Below are positions 33,756 through 42,606 of a stretch of 64,000 nt of DNA, piece by piece. Under the pieces are notes generated by a model that did no database searches, was not told the DNA's origin, and saw nothing but the letters and a program-made list of their open reading frames with translations. The position numbers and the translations under genes are program-made. The stretch lies in assembly GCF_000195595.1 (NCBI RefSeq), contig NZ_GL882511.1, positions 62,001 through 126,000 on the forward strand. Direction: 5' to 3'. Each line of letters opens with the position of its first letter. Positions within the stretch are counted from its first letter, which is position 1. This DNA comes from Actinomyces sp. oral taxon 170 str. F0386. GTDB lineage: Bacteria > Actinomycetota > Actinomycetes > Actinomycetales > Actinomycetaceae.

Positions 33756-33776
33756 GCTGCTGCCGGTCACAGCAGC
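33756..33776. terminator. Small hairpin between convergent arcA and galK-like genes
   Basis: GCTGCTG (33756-33762) and CAGCAGC (33770-33776) form a 7-bp stem with a 7-nt loop, overlapping the last codons of the galK-like gene. It is short, so termination is only a possibility. Confidence 0.35.
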
Positions 33777-35032
33777 CGGCAGGCCCCCGGGCCCGGCCTG
33801 GTCACGATCGTGGCGGCCCGCTCGGCCTCCTGCTCGCGATCCCGATAGGCCTGGAGCCACCGCGAGGCGAAGTCCTTGGCGTCATCGGCCGGAACGAGGG
33901 CGTACACCGACCCGCCCCACCCAGCACCGAAGGAGGAGGCGCCGATGGCCCCCATCCCACGGGCCAGGGACGCCATGAGCCGGGTCTGCGGCACCTGGTT
34001 GCGCAGCCCCCGGTCGGCCAGCGCCTGGGAGCGCTCCAGGACCTCGCCGATGCCGGGATCTGCCGCGGCGATCAGCCGGGCGCCGGCCGGCACCAGCACG
34101 AGTGACTCGATGAGGAACTGCTCGATCCTCTCCCGCTCGTAGCCGGGCTCGCACAGCCCCAGCAGGTCCCGCAGCGCGGGATCCTTGGCCATCTGCTCGC
34201 CGGTGGCGTCCCCGACCAGGTGCCGGACCGCGCCGGCCAGGGAGGCATCGGCGCGCCCGGTGGCCCTGTTCCACCTGGCCAGCACCGACTGGACGGTGCT
34301 CGGTCCGCGGTTGTAGTCCTCCAGGGCCGCGCCGGTCTTGTGCGCCAGCACTCCGCTCACACCGATGACGAGTGCCCACTGCGAGGGGAAAGGGAGGCTC
34401 TGGTCGATGCGCATCGGGTCGAAGCCGGCCAGGAGCAGCCGGTCCTGGGCGCCGCACAGCATGCCGGTGTGGTCCTCGCTGCCACCGTGGGTGCCCACCC
34501 CGCTGGTCCCCGGCAGGTCCCGCCAGCTCCGTCCGCCCTCCACGGCGGCGAGGTAGCCGGCCAAGGGCAGCCGGTCGGGCATCGCCTCGATCCACCGAGG
34601 ATCCCGGTCCCAGCCATTGAGGGAAGCCAGGGCCAGAGCGGTGGCGCACACGAGCGCGGAGGACGAGCTCATCCCGGAGGCCGGCGGCAGGTCCGAGGAG
34701 ACGGACACATGGGCCGCCGCTCCGGCCCCGAAGTTGAGGGTGAGGCGGTCCAGCACCGTCTGAAGGTAGTGCCCCCAGTGGCCCGGCTCCAGAGCGGGGT
34801 CCACCCCGGCGCGCAGGGTGATGGGATCGCCGCCGTCGGTGGTGGCGGTCAGGGACGACTGCGGTCCCCGAGCGCGGCGCGCATGCGCCGTGATCGCCCG
34901 GTCGACGGCGCCGACCAGGACCGGGCCGCCGGCGTAGTCGGTGTGCTTGCCCAGGACCTCGACGCGCCCCGGCACCCTCCACGCGACCTCCTCGGGGCCC
35001 TGGGTCTTTTCCTGCCCCACCTCCTGGTTCAT
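33767..35032 (-). CDS. GHMP kinase, galactokinase-like
   Basis: 421-residue sugar kinase. Motif 1 reads PGRVEVLGKHTDYAGG, differing from classical galactokinase (GEHTDY) by Lys for Glu; motif 2 is LPPASGMSSSSALVCA (ATP phosphate loop); motif 3 is GASSFGAGWGGSVYAL. All three are intact. It overlaps the nucleotidyltransferase gene (ATGA) and is the last gene of the decayed lacto-N-biose locus. It may phosphorylate galactose or an N-acetylhexosamine, by analogy with the kinase in the Bifidobacterium LNB/GNB pathway; the altered motif 1 makes the exact sugar uncertain. Confidence 0.85.
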   Translation of the reverse strand: MNQEVGQEKTQGPEEVAWRVPGRVEVLGKHTDYAGGPVLVGAVDRAITAHARRARGPQSSLTATTDGGDPITLRAGVDPALEPGHWGHYLQTVLDRLTLNFGAGAAAHVSVSSDLPPASGMSSSSALVCATALALASLNGWDRDPRWIEAMPDRLPLAGYLAAVEGGRSWRDLPGTSGVGTHGGSEDHTGMLCGAQDRLLLAGFDPMRIDQSLPFPSQWALVIGVSGVLAHKTGAALEDYNRGPSTVQSVLARWNRATGRADASLAGAVRHLVGDATGEQMAKDPALRDLLGLCEPGYERERIEQFLIESLVLVPAGARLIAAADPGIGEVLERSQALADRGLRNQVPQTRLMASLARGMGAIGASSFGAGWGGSVYALVPADDAKDFASRWLQAYRDREQEAERAATIVTRPGPGACRLL

Positions 35033-35859
35033 AGGGACACCTCCACGTCGGCCAGGCGGGCCTCGACCTCACCGATGTCCTCGCGGCGCGACAGGTCCAG
35101 GACCGCACCGGTGGAGGGGAGGACCGACACCGGGCCGCGTAGGGCGCGTACGGCGTCGACGATCTCTAGCTCGCCGCGCGGCGAGGGGGTGATCCGGCGG
35201 CAGGCGGTGAAGATCTCGGCCGTGAAGCCGAAGGCGTTCATCGACACCAGGGCGTGGGCCCCGGCGGCCTGGACGGCCTGGGCGGAGGGCTTCTCGACGA
35301 TCTCCTCCAGCAGTCCGTCGCGGGCGCGCACGAGGGCGAAGGCGGCGATCCGCTCCGCGGGGATGTTGGAGTCGGTCACGAGCGCGGCGCGATCGAAGCC
35401 GGCCAGCGCGTTGCCCCGGTGACGGGCCAGGTCGCGCAGCGCCCGGCGAGGGTAGTAGTTGTCCCCGTTGACCATGAGGAAGGGCTCCCCGCCCACGGCC
35501 GACTCGGCGGACAGGACGGCGTCGGCCGTTCCCAGGGGTTCTCTCTGGACGGCCAGGTCGATCGTGAGCCGCCTGAGCTCCAAGGAGTCGATGTGACGGC
35601 GGAAGTCCTCGTGCTCAGGGCCGACGACCAGGACGGCCCGCTCGATCCCGGCGTCGGCCAGGGCCGCCAGGCCGTAGTCGATGAGCCGGTGCCCGCCGAT
35701 GGGCATGAGGGCCTTGTAGCCGCTGGCGGCGGCAGCGGCCTGCTGGGAGGTCAGGCCGGAGCCGGCCGGGCCGGCCGCCCGCATGCGGGTCCCCAGACCC
35801 CGGGCCAGGATGACGGCGGTACGGGTCCGGTCCGCTGCGTCAGTCATCGTGTCAGTCAT
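35029..35859 (-). CDS. Sugar-phosphate nucleotidyltransferase
   Basis: 276 residues. ILARGLGTRM near residue 18 corresponds to the G-x-G-T-R-x nucleotide-binding loop of RmlA/GalU/GlmU enzymes; YKALMPIGGHRLIDYGL provides the conserved Lys, and FLMVNGDNYY the metal-binding Asp. A Gly/Ala-rich insert after the loop (AAGPAGSGLTSQQAAAAASG) is unusual. The ATG has AGGAGAGG upstream. It overlaps the galK-like kinase and follows the decayed phosphohexomutase, suggesting a route that activated a sugar-1-phosphate (inference). NTP and sugar are not determined. Confidence 0.82.
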   Translation of the reverse strand: MTDTMTDAADRTRTAVILARGLGTRMRAAGPAGSGLTSQQAAAAASGYKALMPIGGHRLIDYGLAALADAGIERAVLVVGPEHEDFRRHIDSLELRRLTIDLAVQREPLGTADAVLSAESAVGGEPFLMVNGDNYYPRRALRDLARHRGNALAGFDRAALVTDSNIPAERIAAFALVRARDGLLEEIVEKPSAQAVQAAGAHALVSMNAFGFTAEIFTACRRITPSPRGELEIVDAVRALRGPVSVLPSTGAVLDLSRREDIGEVEARLADVEVSL

Positions 35860-35883
35860 GTGGATCCTCTCCTCCTGCTCGTC

Positions 35884-36945
35884 TCAGGCGTCCAGGCCGT
35901 AGTGGCCCGCGACGGCGGCCGCGGTCGTCCGGGCCTCGTCACCGGTGGACATCTCGGCGAAGACCCGTAGGAGCGGCTCGGTGCCCGAGAAGCGGATCGT
36001 CACCCAGCCGCCGCCCGTGAAGTAGACCTTGCAGCCGTCCTCCCACGAGACGCGCTCGACGTCGTGGGCGAAGGCGGGAAGATCGTGGGCGCAGAAGATG
36101 CGCTCCTCCAGCTCGGCGCGCCGCTCGGAGGTGAAGCCGTAGGCACCCTCCACCATGACGAGCTCACCGTACCTGGCCACGATGTCGGTGTAGAGCTCGG
36201 AGAGCTTCTTGCCCGAGGCCGCCACCGCCTCGACCAGCAGGGAGCCGGCGTAGACCCCGTCCTTGCAGGGGATGTGACCGCGCACGGTCAGTCCGCCCGA
36301 GGACTCGCCTCCGATGACGGCGCCGGTCTCGGCCATCTTGGCGCTGATCCACTTGAAGCCGACGAGCACCTCGACGGCCCACCAGGCGGCGGTGTCCGAC
36401 AGGAAACGGCGGTCGTAACCGATGACGCGGAACTCCGCGACGATCTGCTCGATGCAGTCGATGAAGTCGGGGTGCTCGACGGCCAGGGACAGGTAGCCGC
36501 CGTAGCCGATCCGGTCCAGAGGGGACCGCACGATGGCGCGCCGGGCCTCCAGCCAGCTGTGGTTCGCCTCGGCGACCGGGTCGCCGCCCGGGTGGAAGAC
36601 GTCGGGGAAGAAGTAGGGCAGGAACCGGCCCTCGGTGTAACGGACGTGGGGGATGTCGGCGATCATCCTGCAGGTCGCCCCCGGGCCGACGGAGCCGACG
36701 ACGGCGTCGATGCCGGTGGCGGCGAAGTGCTCGCCGTAGCGCTCAGCGGCGTCGGTGCCGTAGACGAGGGTGAAGTGGTAGAAGAAGGTGGTGAAGCGGA
36801 CCACGTCCACCTCGGGGTGTGTGGAGAGCCAGGCACTCAGGTGGGAGCGCACATGGGCCCACGTGACCTCATGGCGCACGTCGAAGAGCTTCTCCCTCAC
36901 GCGCGAGGGGTCGTCGCCCCAGCCGTTGGTGAGGTAGTTGTACAT
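35884..36945 (-). pseudogene. Chimeric remnant: GH112 phosphorylase fragments fused to phosphohexomutase fragments
   Basis: One open frame of 353 codons, but built of pieces. The first ~75 residues (MYNYLTNGWGDD to VVRFTTFFYHFTLVYG) and the next ~95 (IDAVVGSVGPGATCRMIADI to YGGYLSLAVEHPDFIDCIEQ) match two separated blocks of lacto-N-biose/galacto-N-biose phosphorylase (GH112), with about 110 residues missing between them. The frame then passes at VIGYDRRFLSDTAAWWAVEV into phosphohexomutase domain I and jumps at VGFKWISAKMAETGAVIGGE to domains III-IV (RFSGTEPLLRVFAE), losing the catalytic phosphoserine loop. Neither enzyme can be active. Family comparison is from memory of known sequences. Confidence 0.78.
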
Positions 36946-37256
36946 CTGGGTCGGGTCCCAGACCTTGGGTCGCCAGGAAGCTGACGGTGTAGACGTGCCC
37001 GGCGAGTGCCTCCTGCACGGTGACCGTGCGTCCGTCGGCCTCCAGGCTCCACCCCGTGATGGGCAGTTCCCGACCGGTGGTGCGGTCGTGGGCCTGCCAC
37101 CAGCGTGAGACGTCGCAACCGGTGTCCGGCTGGGCCTGGTCGGCGAACCAGGAGGCCAGCAGGTCGATGCTTACGGGACCGTCGGCGGTGGCCGTGACCC
37201 GGTCGGACATGAGGAAGAACCTGGTGGCCTCCTGCGGATGGGCCTCCGCCCAGGCA
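36946..37256 (-). pseudogene. N-terminal fragment of GH112 lacto-N-biose phosphorylase, frameshifted
   Basis: Encodes AHPQEATRFFLMSDRVTATA through SRWWQAHDRTTGRELPITGW to LAGHVYTVSFLA, matching a block near residues 60-140 of Bifidobacterium lacto-N-biose phosphorylase. It should continue as ...WDPxxMYNY, but one extra base near 36965 shifts the frame; the remainder is read in the chimeric frame downstream. The enzyme's own N-terminus is missing and the fragment is joined to a ROK regulator remnant. Confidence 0.72.
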
Positions 37257-37994
37257 GGGGGTGTCGAGTACCGACTCCAGCGCCACGAGAGCTGCCCCGT
37301 GCGACGACGCCCACTGCCCCAGGTGGGAAACCTCTACCTTCACCTGGGCGCGCCTGTCCAGGAGGCGCGCTTCCAGGCCGGAGCGGGTCTCCCAGCAGCC
37401 GCGTCGTCCGCACCGGCACAGCAGGCCCTCGGGCTCCACGGGCATGTGCCCGACCTCGCCGGTCAGGCCCAGCCAGCCCCGAAAGAGGTGGCCGTCGGCG
37501 ATGATGCCCGCACCGATGCCCTCCCCGCCCGACAGGTAGAGCAGATTGCGTACCCCGGCCGGCGCATAGCGTTCGTAGGTGGCCAGTGCGGCGAGCTTGG
37601 CGTCGTTCTCCAGCGTGATGACGGGGACGTCCCGGCCGGAGCCCGTGCGGCGGGCGATAGCGTCGCGAACCTTGTCCACCAGGGCGACGTCGTACCGCCC
37701 CAGGGTGGAGGAGTAGCGCACGGTGTCATTGGCGTAGTCGATGATCCCGGGTTGAGCCAGGACGATTCCCGGAACCGTCGTCCCCTGCCGTGTCAGCTCG
37801 TCCAGGGCCTGGGACAGCATGGCCGCCACGTGCTCGATCATCCTGTCGGAGTGGCGTCCGGTGTCGCCGACGAGCTCGGAGCTGCGCAGGATGAGCGACA
37901 TGTTCGAGATGCGCACATCGGCGTGAGCCTTGGGACCCTGTGCCTGCGGGCCTCTGAGGAATCCCTGGGGCCCGCCCCGTCCGCCGGGGTCCAT
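37257..37994 (-). pseudogene. ROK-family regulator remnant with internal deletions
   Basis: Starts with HADVRISNMSLILR, the first helix of the winged helix-turn-helix found in NagC/XylR-type ROK repressors, then jumps to the middle of the ROK sugar-binding domain (SQALDELTRQGTTVPGIVLA, LENDAKLAALATYERYAPAG, GLTGEVGHMPVEPEG). The zinc motif CRCGRRGCWE is present, but about 100 residues of the C-terminal lobe are missing before the terminal helix (LGQWASSHGAALVALESVLD). DNA-binding helices and the ATP-site strands are lost, so it is not a working repressor. It probably once controlled the adjacent glycan genes. Confidence 0.75.
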
Positions 37995-38216
37995 CCTGCA
38001 GCCGGCACGCCGGTCTCCTCCGTTGGTTGGCTCGCTGAGTTGCGATCGCGCCCCTCAGCCTAGTGATTCGCAAGGACGGGCGGCCTTGGTTCGCAGGAGA
38101 TCCGCGTGATCGGTGACTGTTCGCTCACATCCCGCCGGCAGATGCGGCCGGGTGGGTAGGCGATCTTCATGCTGCTCACCGTCCTGGAGACAGCAGGATC
38201 GGAATCCAGAACGAAA

Positions 38217-38232
38217 TGTGATTATATTCACT
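38217..38232. promoter_or_regulatory. CRP/GlxR-type binding site
   Basis: TGTGATTATATTCACT fits the cAMP-receptor-protein pattern TGTGA-N6-TCACA at 9 of the 10 fixed positions. It sits about 220 bp before the ROK remnant start and 390 bp before proV, so it more likely served the sugar locus. Confidence 0.5.
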
Positions 38233-38432
38233 TACAGTCGTCTTGAAGAGTTCCAGTTGCAGATGCTCGAGTTGTTGGTTATGTGCCAGGCCTGTAGTCC
38301 TGATGGGCATGGCCCGTGCGAGTTCTCGTTATCCGTGATGATTTCAATCATTTCTGGTGTTGCGAAGCGGTGGGGTCCGCCTCTGCGTCCGAGGTGATCT
38401 CCGCCCCGCCTTCCAGGCGTGTCCCCGGCCAC

Positions 38433-38460
38433 GCCCTCAGGCGTGTCAAGGCCTGAGGGC
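38433..38460 (+). terminator. GC hairpin upstream of the osmoprotectant operon
   Basis: GCCCTCAGGC (38433-38442) and GCCTGAGGGC (38451-38460) pair perfectly with an 8-nt loop. No T-tract follows, and no gene ends just upstream, so it may be an attenuator or a transcription barrier. Confidence 0.35.
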
Positions 38461-38621
38461 CTGCAAATCAACGAATTTGTACATACCGTCAAATTGACCA
38501 CCTGAATGCTCCGCAGCACTATAAAACGGGCTTGCGGCCGCCTGGAGGCCCGAAGTGGGCGACACAACTCGCCTCCGGATCCTCGCGGCGCAGGCCCAGG
38601 AGCTAGATCGCGAGGAGTGCT

Positions 38622-39923
38622 GTGAAAGTCATAGAGGCCAACCATGTCTACAAGGTCTTCGGGCGGCGACCGTCCGACGGCGTCAAGAAGCTTAAAGCCG
38701 GCAGGACGCGGGACGAGCTGAGGAAGTCGGGGCAGACCGCGGCCGTCATCGACACGTCCTTCGACGTTGACAAGGGCGAGATCTTCGTCGTCATGGGGCT
38801 GTCGGGCTCAGGCAAGTCCACGCTCATCCGCATGGTCAACGGCCTGCTGCCCATCACGTCGGGAAGCATGACCCTCTACGGGGAGGACCTGGCCGATATC
38901 TCCAAGCCGAAGCTGCGCGACCTTCGCCGCGAGCGCGTCTCCATGGTCTTCCAGAACTTCGCCCTCCTGCCTCACCGGACGGTGGGGGAGAACGCAGCCT
39001 ACGGTCTGGAGATCCAGGGCGTGAGCCGCTCCGAGCGCGAGCGCCGGGCCGAGGAGGCCCTGTCCATGGTTGGCCTCGAGGGGTGGGGCGGCTACAAGCC
39101 GGGCGAGCTTTCCGGCGGGATGCGGCAGCGCGTGGGCCTGGCCCGCGCCCTGGCCGCTGAGACCGATATCCTGCTCATGGACGAGGCCTTCTCCGCACTC
39201 GACCCGCTCATCCGTCGTGAGATGCAGGACCAGCTCATCGACCTCCAGGGCAAGCTCGGCAAGACCATCCTGTTTATCACGCACGACCTCAACGAGGCCA
39301 TGCGGCTGGGGGATCGGATTGCCATGATGCGTGACGGACGCGTCGAGCAGGTCGGCACCGCCGAGGAGATCCTGCGCGACCCCGCCTCCGACTACGTCTC
39401 GCGGTTCGTGGCCGACGTCGACCGCACCCGGGTGCTGACGGCCGGCTCCATCGCCGAGCCCCCGTACGCCGTCCTGGGCTCGGACCGCAGCCCGCGCGCC
39501 GCCCACAAGCTCCTGCGGGAGAACCAGCCCCCGTGGCTGCTGGTGCAGAACCGTGACCGGACTCCTTTCGGATACGTCTGGGAGGACGACGTCGCCCGTG
39601 CGGTCAAGGAGGGCTCCGACGTCCTTCCGCAGTCCACGATCCACGAGATGCCCGTGGTGTCGCACTCGACTCCGATCAACGAGCTGTTCGCCCATGCCGC
39701 GCAGCACGCCGCCCCCATCGTCGTCGTCGACGACGCCGGCCACATCTCCGGCGTCATCCCGCGTGTCACTCTGCTGGCGGCCATCAGCGAGCAGAGCCTG
39801 GACGTGAGTGCCACCAGCGATGACGTCCCCGACAGCGTCGAGCGGGACGCTGCGGCGGGGCAGACCGATGAGCAGGCCGGAGAGGCCAGTGAGACCACCG
39901 AGGCCGAAGGAGCCGACGCCTGA
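38622..39923 (+). CDS. proV: Glycine betaine/proline ABC transporter ATPase with CBS domains
   Basis: 433-residue ATPase of a ProU/OpuA-type osmoprotectant importer. Walker A is GLSGSGKST near residue 60, Q-loop [10 protein letters not shown], signature LSGGMRQRV, Walker [13 protein letters not shown]; the C-terminal third carries tandem CBS motifs ([36 protein letters not shown]) that in OpuA sense ionic strength. The tail is acidic. The GTG start follows GAGGAG. Stop and start of proW overlap (TGATG). Likely substrates are glycine betaine, proline or related osmolytes. Confidence 0.93.
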   Translation: MKVIEANHVYKVFGRRPSDGVKKLKAGRTRDELRKSGQTAAVIDTSFDVDKGEIFVVMGLSGSGKSTLIRMVNGLLPITSGSMTLYGEDLADISKPKLRDLRRERVSMVFQNFALLPHRTVGENAAYGLEIQGVSRSERERRAEEALSMVGLEGWGGYKPGELSGGMRQRVGLARALAAETDILLMDEAFSALDPLIRREMQDQLIDLQGKLGKTILFITHDLNEAMRLGDRIAMMRDGRVEQVGTAEEILRDPASDYVSRFVADVDRTRVLTAGSIAEPPYAVLGSDRSPRAAHKLLRENQPPWLLVQNRDRTPFGYVWEDDVARAVKEGSDVLPQSTIHEMPVVSHSTPINELFAHAAQHAAPIVVVDDAGHISGVIPRVTLLAAISEQSLDVSATSDDVPDSVERDAAAGQTDEQAGEASETTEAEGADA

Positions 39924-40801
39924 TGATTCCCGTGCAGACCTTCATTCCCAAGATTCCTCTGGGCAAGACGGTCGAGGTCCTCATTGACTGGATCCAGAAC
40001 CATCTTCACGGCCTTCTCGCGGCGATCTCCCAGGCCGGGACCTCGGTCAACGACACCCTGGTGGACGTGCTTCTGGCTGTGCCGCCGCTCCTCATGGTGA
40101 TCGTCTTCGCGCTCATCGCGTGGATGGCGAAGTCGTGGAGACTGGCCCTGGGGACGGCCATCACCTTCCTGCTCATCATCTCCCTGGGGCAGTGGGAGAA
40201 CGCGATGGAGACGCTGGTCCTGGTCACCATCGCCACCCTGACCGCTCTCGTCTTCGCCATTCCTCTGGGGATCTGGGCCGCCCGCAACAAGTACGTCAGC
40301 GCGATCATCCGTCCGGTCCTCGACCTCATGCAGACGATGCCCGCGTTCGTCTACCTCATCCCCTCGGTCCTGTTCTTCTCCATCGGTGTGGTCCCCGGCA
40401 TGTTCGCCACGCTCATCTTCTCCATGCCCCCCGGGGTGCGGATGACCGAGCTGGGCATCAAGCAGGTGGACAAGGAGACCGTCGAGGCGGGGCGCTCCTT
40501 CGGCGCGACCGACTGGCAGATCCTCCGCGGCATTCAACTGCCACTGGCCGTTCCCACCATCATGGCCGGCGTCAACCAGGTCATCATGCTGGCCCTGTCG
40601 ATGGCCGTGATCGCGGGCATGGTCGGTGCTGACGGCCTGGGCAAGGAGGTCGTCAACGCTCTGTCGACCATCGACATCGCCAAGGGCACCGAGGCGGGAC
40701 TGTCCATCGTGTTCCTGGCGATCTTCCTGGACCGGGTGACCGCGGCTCTCGGAGCGCCGCGTGAGGAGGGTTCGTTGCTCTCACTCATCAAGAAGCGGTG
40801 A
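39923..40801 (+). CDS. proW: Glycine betaine/proline ABC transporter permease
   Basis: 292-residue permease. About six helices, with the EAA-type cytoplasmic loop VEAGRSFGATDWQILRGIQL contacting the ATPase. SDLMQTMPAFVYLIPSVLFF-like residues (LDLMQTMPAFVYLIPSV) and GVNQVIMLALSMAVIAGMVG are characteristic of ProW/OpuAB. The start overlaps the proV stop and the operon continues to proX. It forms the membrane channel of the osmoprotectant importer. Confidence 0.94.
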   Translation: MIPVQTFIPKIPLGKTVEVLIDWIQNHLHGLLAAISQAGTSVNDTLVDVLLAVPPLLMVIVFALIAWMAKSWRLALGTAITFLLIISLGQWENAMETLVLVTIATLTALVFAIPLGIWAARNKYVSAIIRPVLDLMQTMPAFVYLIPSVLFFSIGVVPGMFATLIFSMPPGVRMTELGIKQVDKETVEAGRSFGATDWQILRGIQLPLAVPTIMAGVNQVIMLALSMAVIAGMVGADGLGKEVVNALSTIDIAKGTEAGLSIVFLAIFLDRVTAALGAPREEGSLLSLIKKR

Positions 40802-40867
40802 CTCATGACTCGACGACGCTTTTCCGCCCCGTCCTCACCGGCGCCGGGCGCACATCGAAGGAACGCC

Positions 40868-41743
40868 ATGCAAACCTCCCGCCGCACGTTCACCACCGCC
40901 CTCGCCTCTCTGACGGCAGCGGGCGCTCTGTCCGCCTGCGGTAGGAGCTCCGGCGGGGGAAAACGGCTTCGGCTCGGTTTCGTTCCGTCCTGGAGCGATG
41001 GCCTGTCCATGACCCACCTGCTCAAGACTCAGCTGGAGAAGGCCGGCTACCAGATCAAGCTGACCGACCTGAGCGAGGCCGGACCGCTTTACGCGGGGCT
41101 GAGCCAGGGGGCTGTCGATCTCTACCCCTCTGCGTGGCCGGACGTCACCCACAAGGACTACATGGACAAGTACCGCAAGTACATCGAGGACCTGGGGAGC
41201 TACTACGACTCGGCCAAGCTGTGCTGGTCAGTCCCCGACTACTCGGAGATGACCTCGATCGAGGACATCAAGCCCCACGCCTCCCAGATCGACAACCGGA
41301 TCGTCGGCATCGAGTCGGGGTCCGGCCTGGTCAAGGCCTCCGAGGGGAAGGTGATTCCGGCCTACGGACTGCAGGACATGAAGTTCCTGACCTCCTCGAC
41401 CGCGAGCATGCTCACCGAGCTCAAGAAGGCCGTTGATGCCAAGAAGGAGATCGTTGTCACTCTGTGGCACCCCTTCTGGGCGAACACGACCTTCAACATG
41501 CGCGACCTGGAGGACCCCAAGGACGCCTTCGGAAAGGGGGAGGGGCTCCACTTCCTAGGACGCGAGGGGTTCGCTCAGGACTATCCCGAGATCGCCTCAT
41601 GGCTCGGCTCCATCAAGATGGATGAGGCCACCTACGGCAACCTCGAGGACCTCGTTGTCAACACCTACGGCGAGGGCAAGGAGGACCAGGCCGCCATCGC
41701 CTGGTCTCAGAAGTACCCGCAGTACGACTTCAAGAAGTCCTGA
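40868..41743 (+). CDS. proX: Glycine betaine-binding lipoprotein
   Basis: 291-residue substrate-binding protein. RRTFTTALASLTAAGALSAC carries a twin-arginine-like start and a lipobox Cys24, so the mature protein is lipid-anchored. LGFVPSWSDGLSMTHLLKTQ, DLYPSAWPDVTHKDYM and VTLWHPFWANTTFNMRDLED fit the OpuAC family, whose tryptophans form an aromatic cage around the quaternary ammonium. ATG 40868 is chosen for the AAGGA site and signal peptide; an upstream ATG would spoil the signal. It is the last gene of the operon and ends at a strong terminator. Confidence 0.92.
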   Translation: MQTSRRTFTTALASLTAAGALSACGRSSGGGKRLRLGFVPSWSDGLSMTHLLKTQLEKAGYQIKLTDLSEAGPLYAGLSQGAVDLYPSAWPDVTHKDYMDKYRKYIEDLGSYYDSAKLCWSVPDYSEMTSIEDIKPHASQIDNRIVGIESGSGLVKASEGKVIPAYGLQDMKFLTSSTASMLTELKKAVDAKKEIVVTLWHPFWANTTFNMRDLEDPKDAFGKGEGLHFLGREGFAQDYPEIASWLGSIKMDEATYGNLEDLVVNTYGEGKEDQAAIAWSQKYPQYDFKKS

Positions 41744-41801
41744 CGCCTGCGGTCGCCGGCCCGTCCTGAGCGTGGTACTCGGGGCGGCTCCTGACACGCC
41801 T

Positions 41802-41838
41802 GTGATCCCGCCGCCGAGCATGTCGACGGCGGGATCAC
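41802..41838. terminator. Terminator between proX and convergent membrane-protein gene
   Basis: Perfect 12-bp arms 41802-41813 and 41827-41838 with a 13-nt loop, 59 bp past proX and 35 bp past the stop of the gene on the other strand. It can serve both directions. Confidence 0.75.
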
Positions 41839-41872
41839 TGTCGAGTCAAGGAGTCTCTTCCGATGGGGAGCC

Positions 41873-42460
41873 CTACTCCTCGATGCGGTTCCCGTCCTCG
41901 TCGAGGTAGTAGCCCTCGTCGTCGATCGGGTGGAGGGTCATCCGGCCGTCAGCGATCTCCTCGGTGAAGTGCTCCCGGGTCATGAGGCGGGTCTGTCGGC
42001 CACGCTCCCTCATCTCCTCGTAGGACATCGCGGTCTTCCACGGCTGTTCCAGCGCGCAGGTCGAGACGATGGAAACGATCCACGTCAGAGCGGTGAGGGG
42101 GATGAGGAGTACCGGAGCGAAGAGCATCGCCGCGACCGCGCCCCCGGCGGCGGGGAAGATGATGGCAGCGGCGACTCTTTCGGCCCTGCTCATGTCGTTG
42201 GTCCGCAGGATACGCATGGTCAGGCGCATCGAGGAGGCGTCGAGGGTCTCGCGTACCGCGGTGGCCAGGATGGCGAATCCTGTGATCTGGTCGGAGGTGA
42301 GCCCGGAGTGGGTGAGAACGGACCAGATGGCCACCGCGGCTCCGACGACGAGCGCTCCGAAGACCCCCAGGAAGACTCTTCCCGCGACGACCCCCGACAG
42401 GGGGACGGCCGGTGTCCAGCGCCGGTGGTCCGACGCGTGAGCGATGCTGCGCGCGCTCAT
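41873..42460 (-). CDS. Hypothetical membrane protein, paralogue A
   Basis: 195 residues, unrecognised family. Four hydrophobic helices (VVAGRVFLGVFGALVVGAAV, ITGFAILATAVRETLDASSM, IIFPAAGGAVAAMLFAPVLL, IPLTALTWIVSIVS) and a hydrophilic C-terminal tail (EQPWKTAMSYEEMRERGR, ending ...DDEGYYLDEDGNRIEE). It is clearly related to the next minus-strand gene: V-x-G-R-x-x-L-G-V, T-x-V-R-E-x-x-D-A-S, and E-x-PW-x-T-x-x-x-Y align. The pair looks like a tandem duplication. Function unknown. Confidence 0.75.
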   Translation of the reverse strand: MSARSIAHASDHRRWTPAVPLSGVVAGRVFLGVFGALVVGAAVAIWSVLTHSGLTSDQITGFAILATAVRETLDASSMRLTMRILRTNDMSRAERVAAAIIFPAAGGAVAAMLFAPVLLIPLTALTWIVSIVSTCALEQPWKTAMSYEEMRERGRQTRLMTREHFTEEIADGRMTLHPIDDEGYYLDEDGNRIEE

Positions 42461-42606
42461 GTGCTCCTCCTACCGCTTCGCAGCCCACGGGTGACGCACC
42501 CTCACCCTAACAAGGCTGTGATCGTCGTCGCAGTTGATGTCTGTCGAGGTGGTGAGGACGTGCTGCTCCCCGGGCGCTGACTCAGTCTGCGGCGGTGCCT
42601 CGGCGG

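Larger units (their letters stand above)
38074..38621. other. Intergenic region between decayed glycan locus and osmoprotectant operon
   Basis: About 550 bp without a supported gene. It holds a CRP/GlxR-type dyad (38217-38232), a short dyad ATGATTTCAATCAT (38338-38351), a direct repeat CAGGCGTGTC, a 10-bp GC hairpin (38433-38460), and near 38520 a TATAAA hexamer with TTGACC 20 bp ahead. A 60-codon reading frame from GTG 38218 has no ribosome site and no recognisable similarity. The A/T content of 38200-38360 is above the local average, as expected of a control region or an eroded gene. Confidence 0.5.

Noticed and set aside
38113-38397. 94-codon plus-strand frame upstream of proV
   Set aside because: No ribosome site at any start, mixed composition and no family similarity; a CRP-like site overlaps it. 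Treated as regulatory or eroded sequence.
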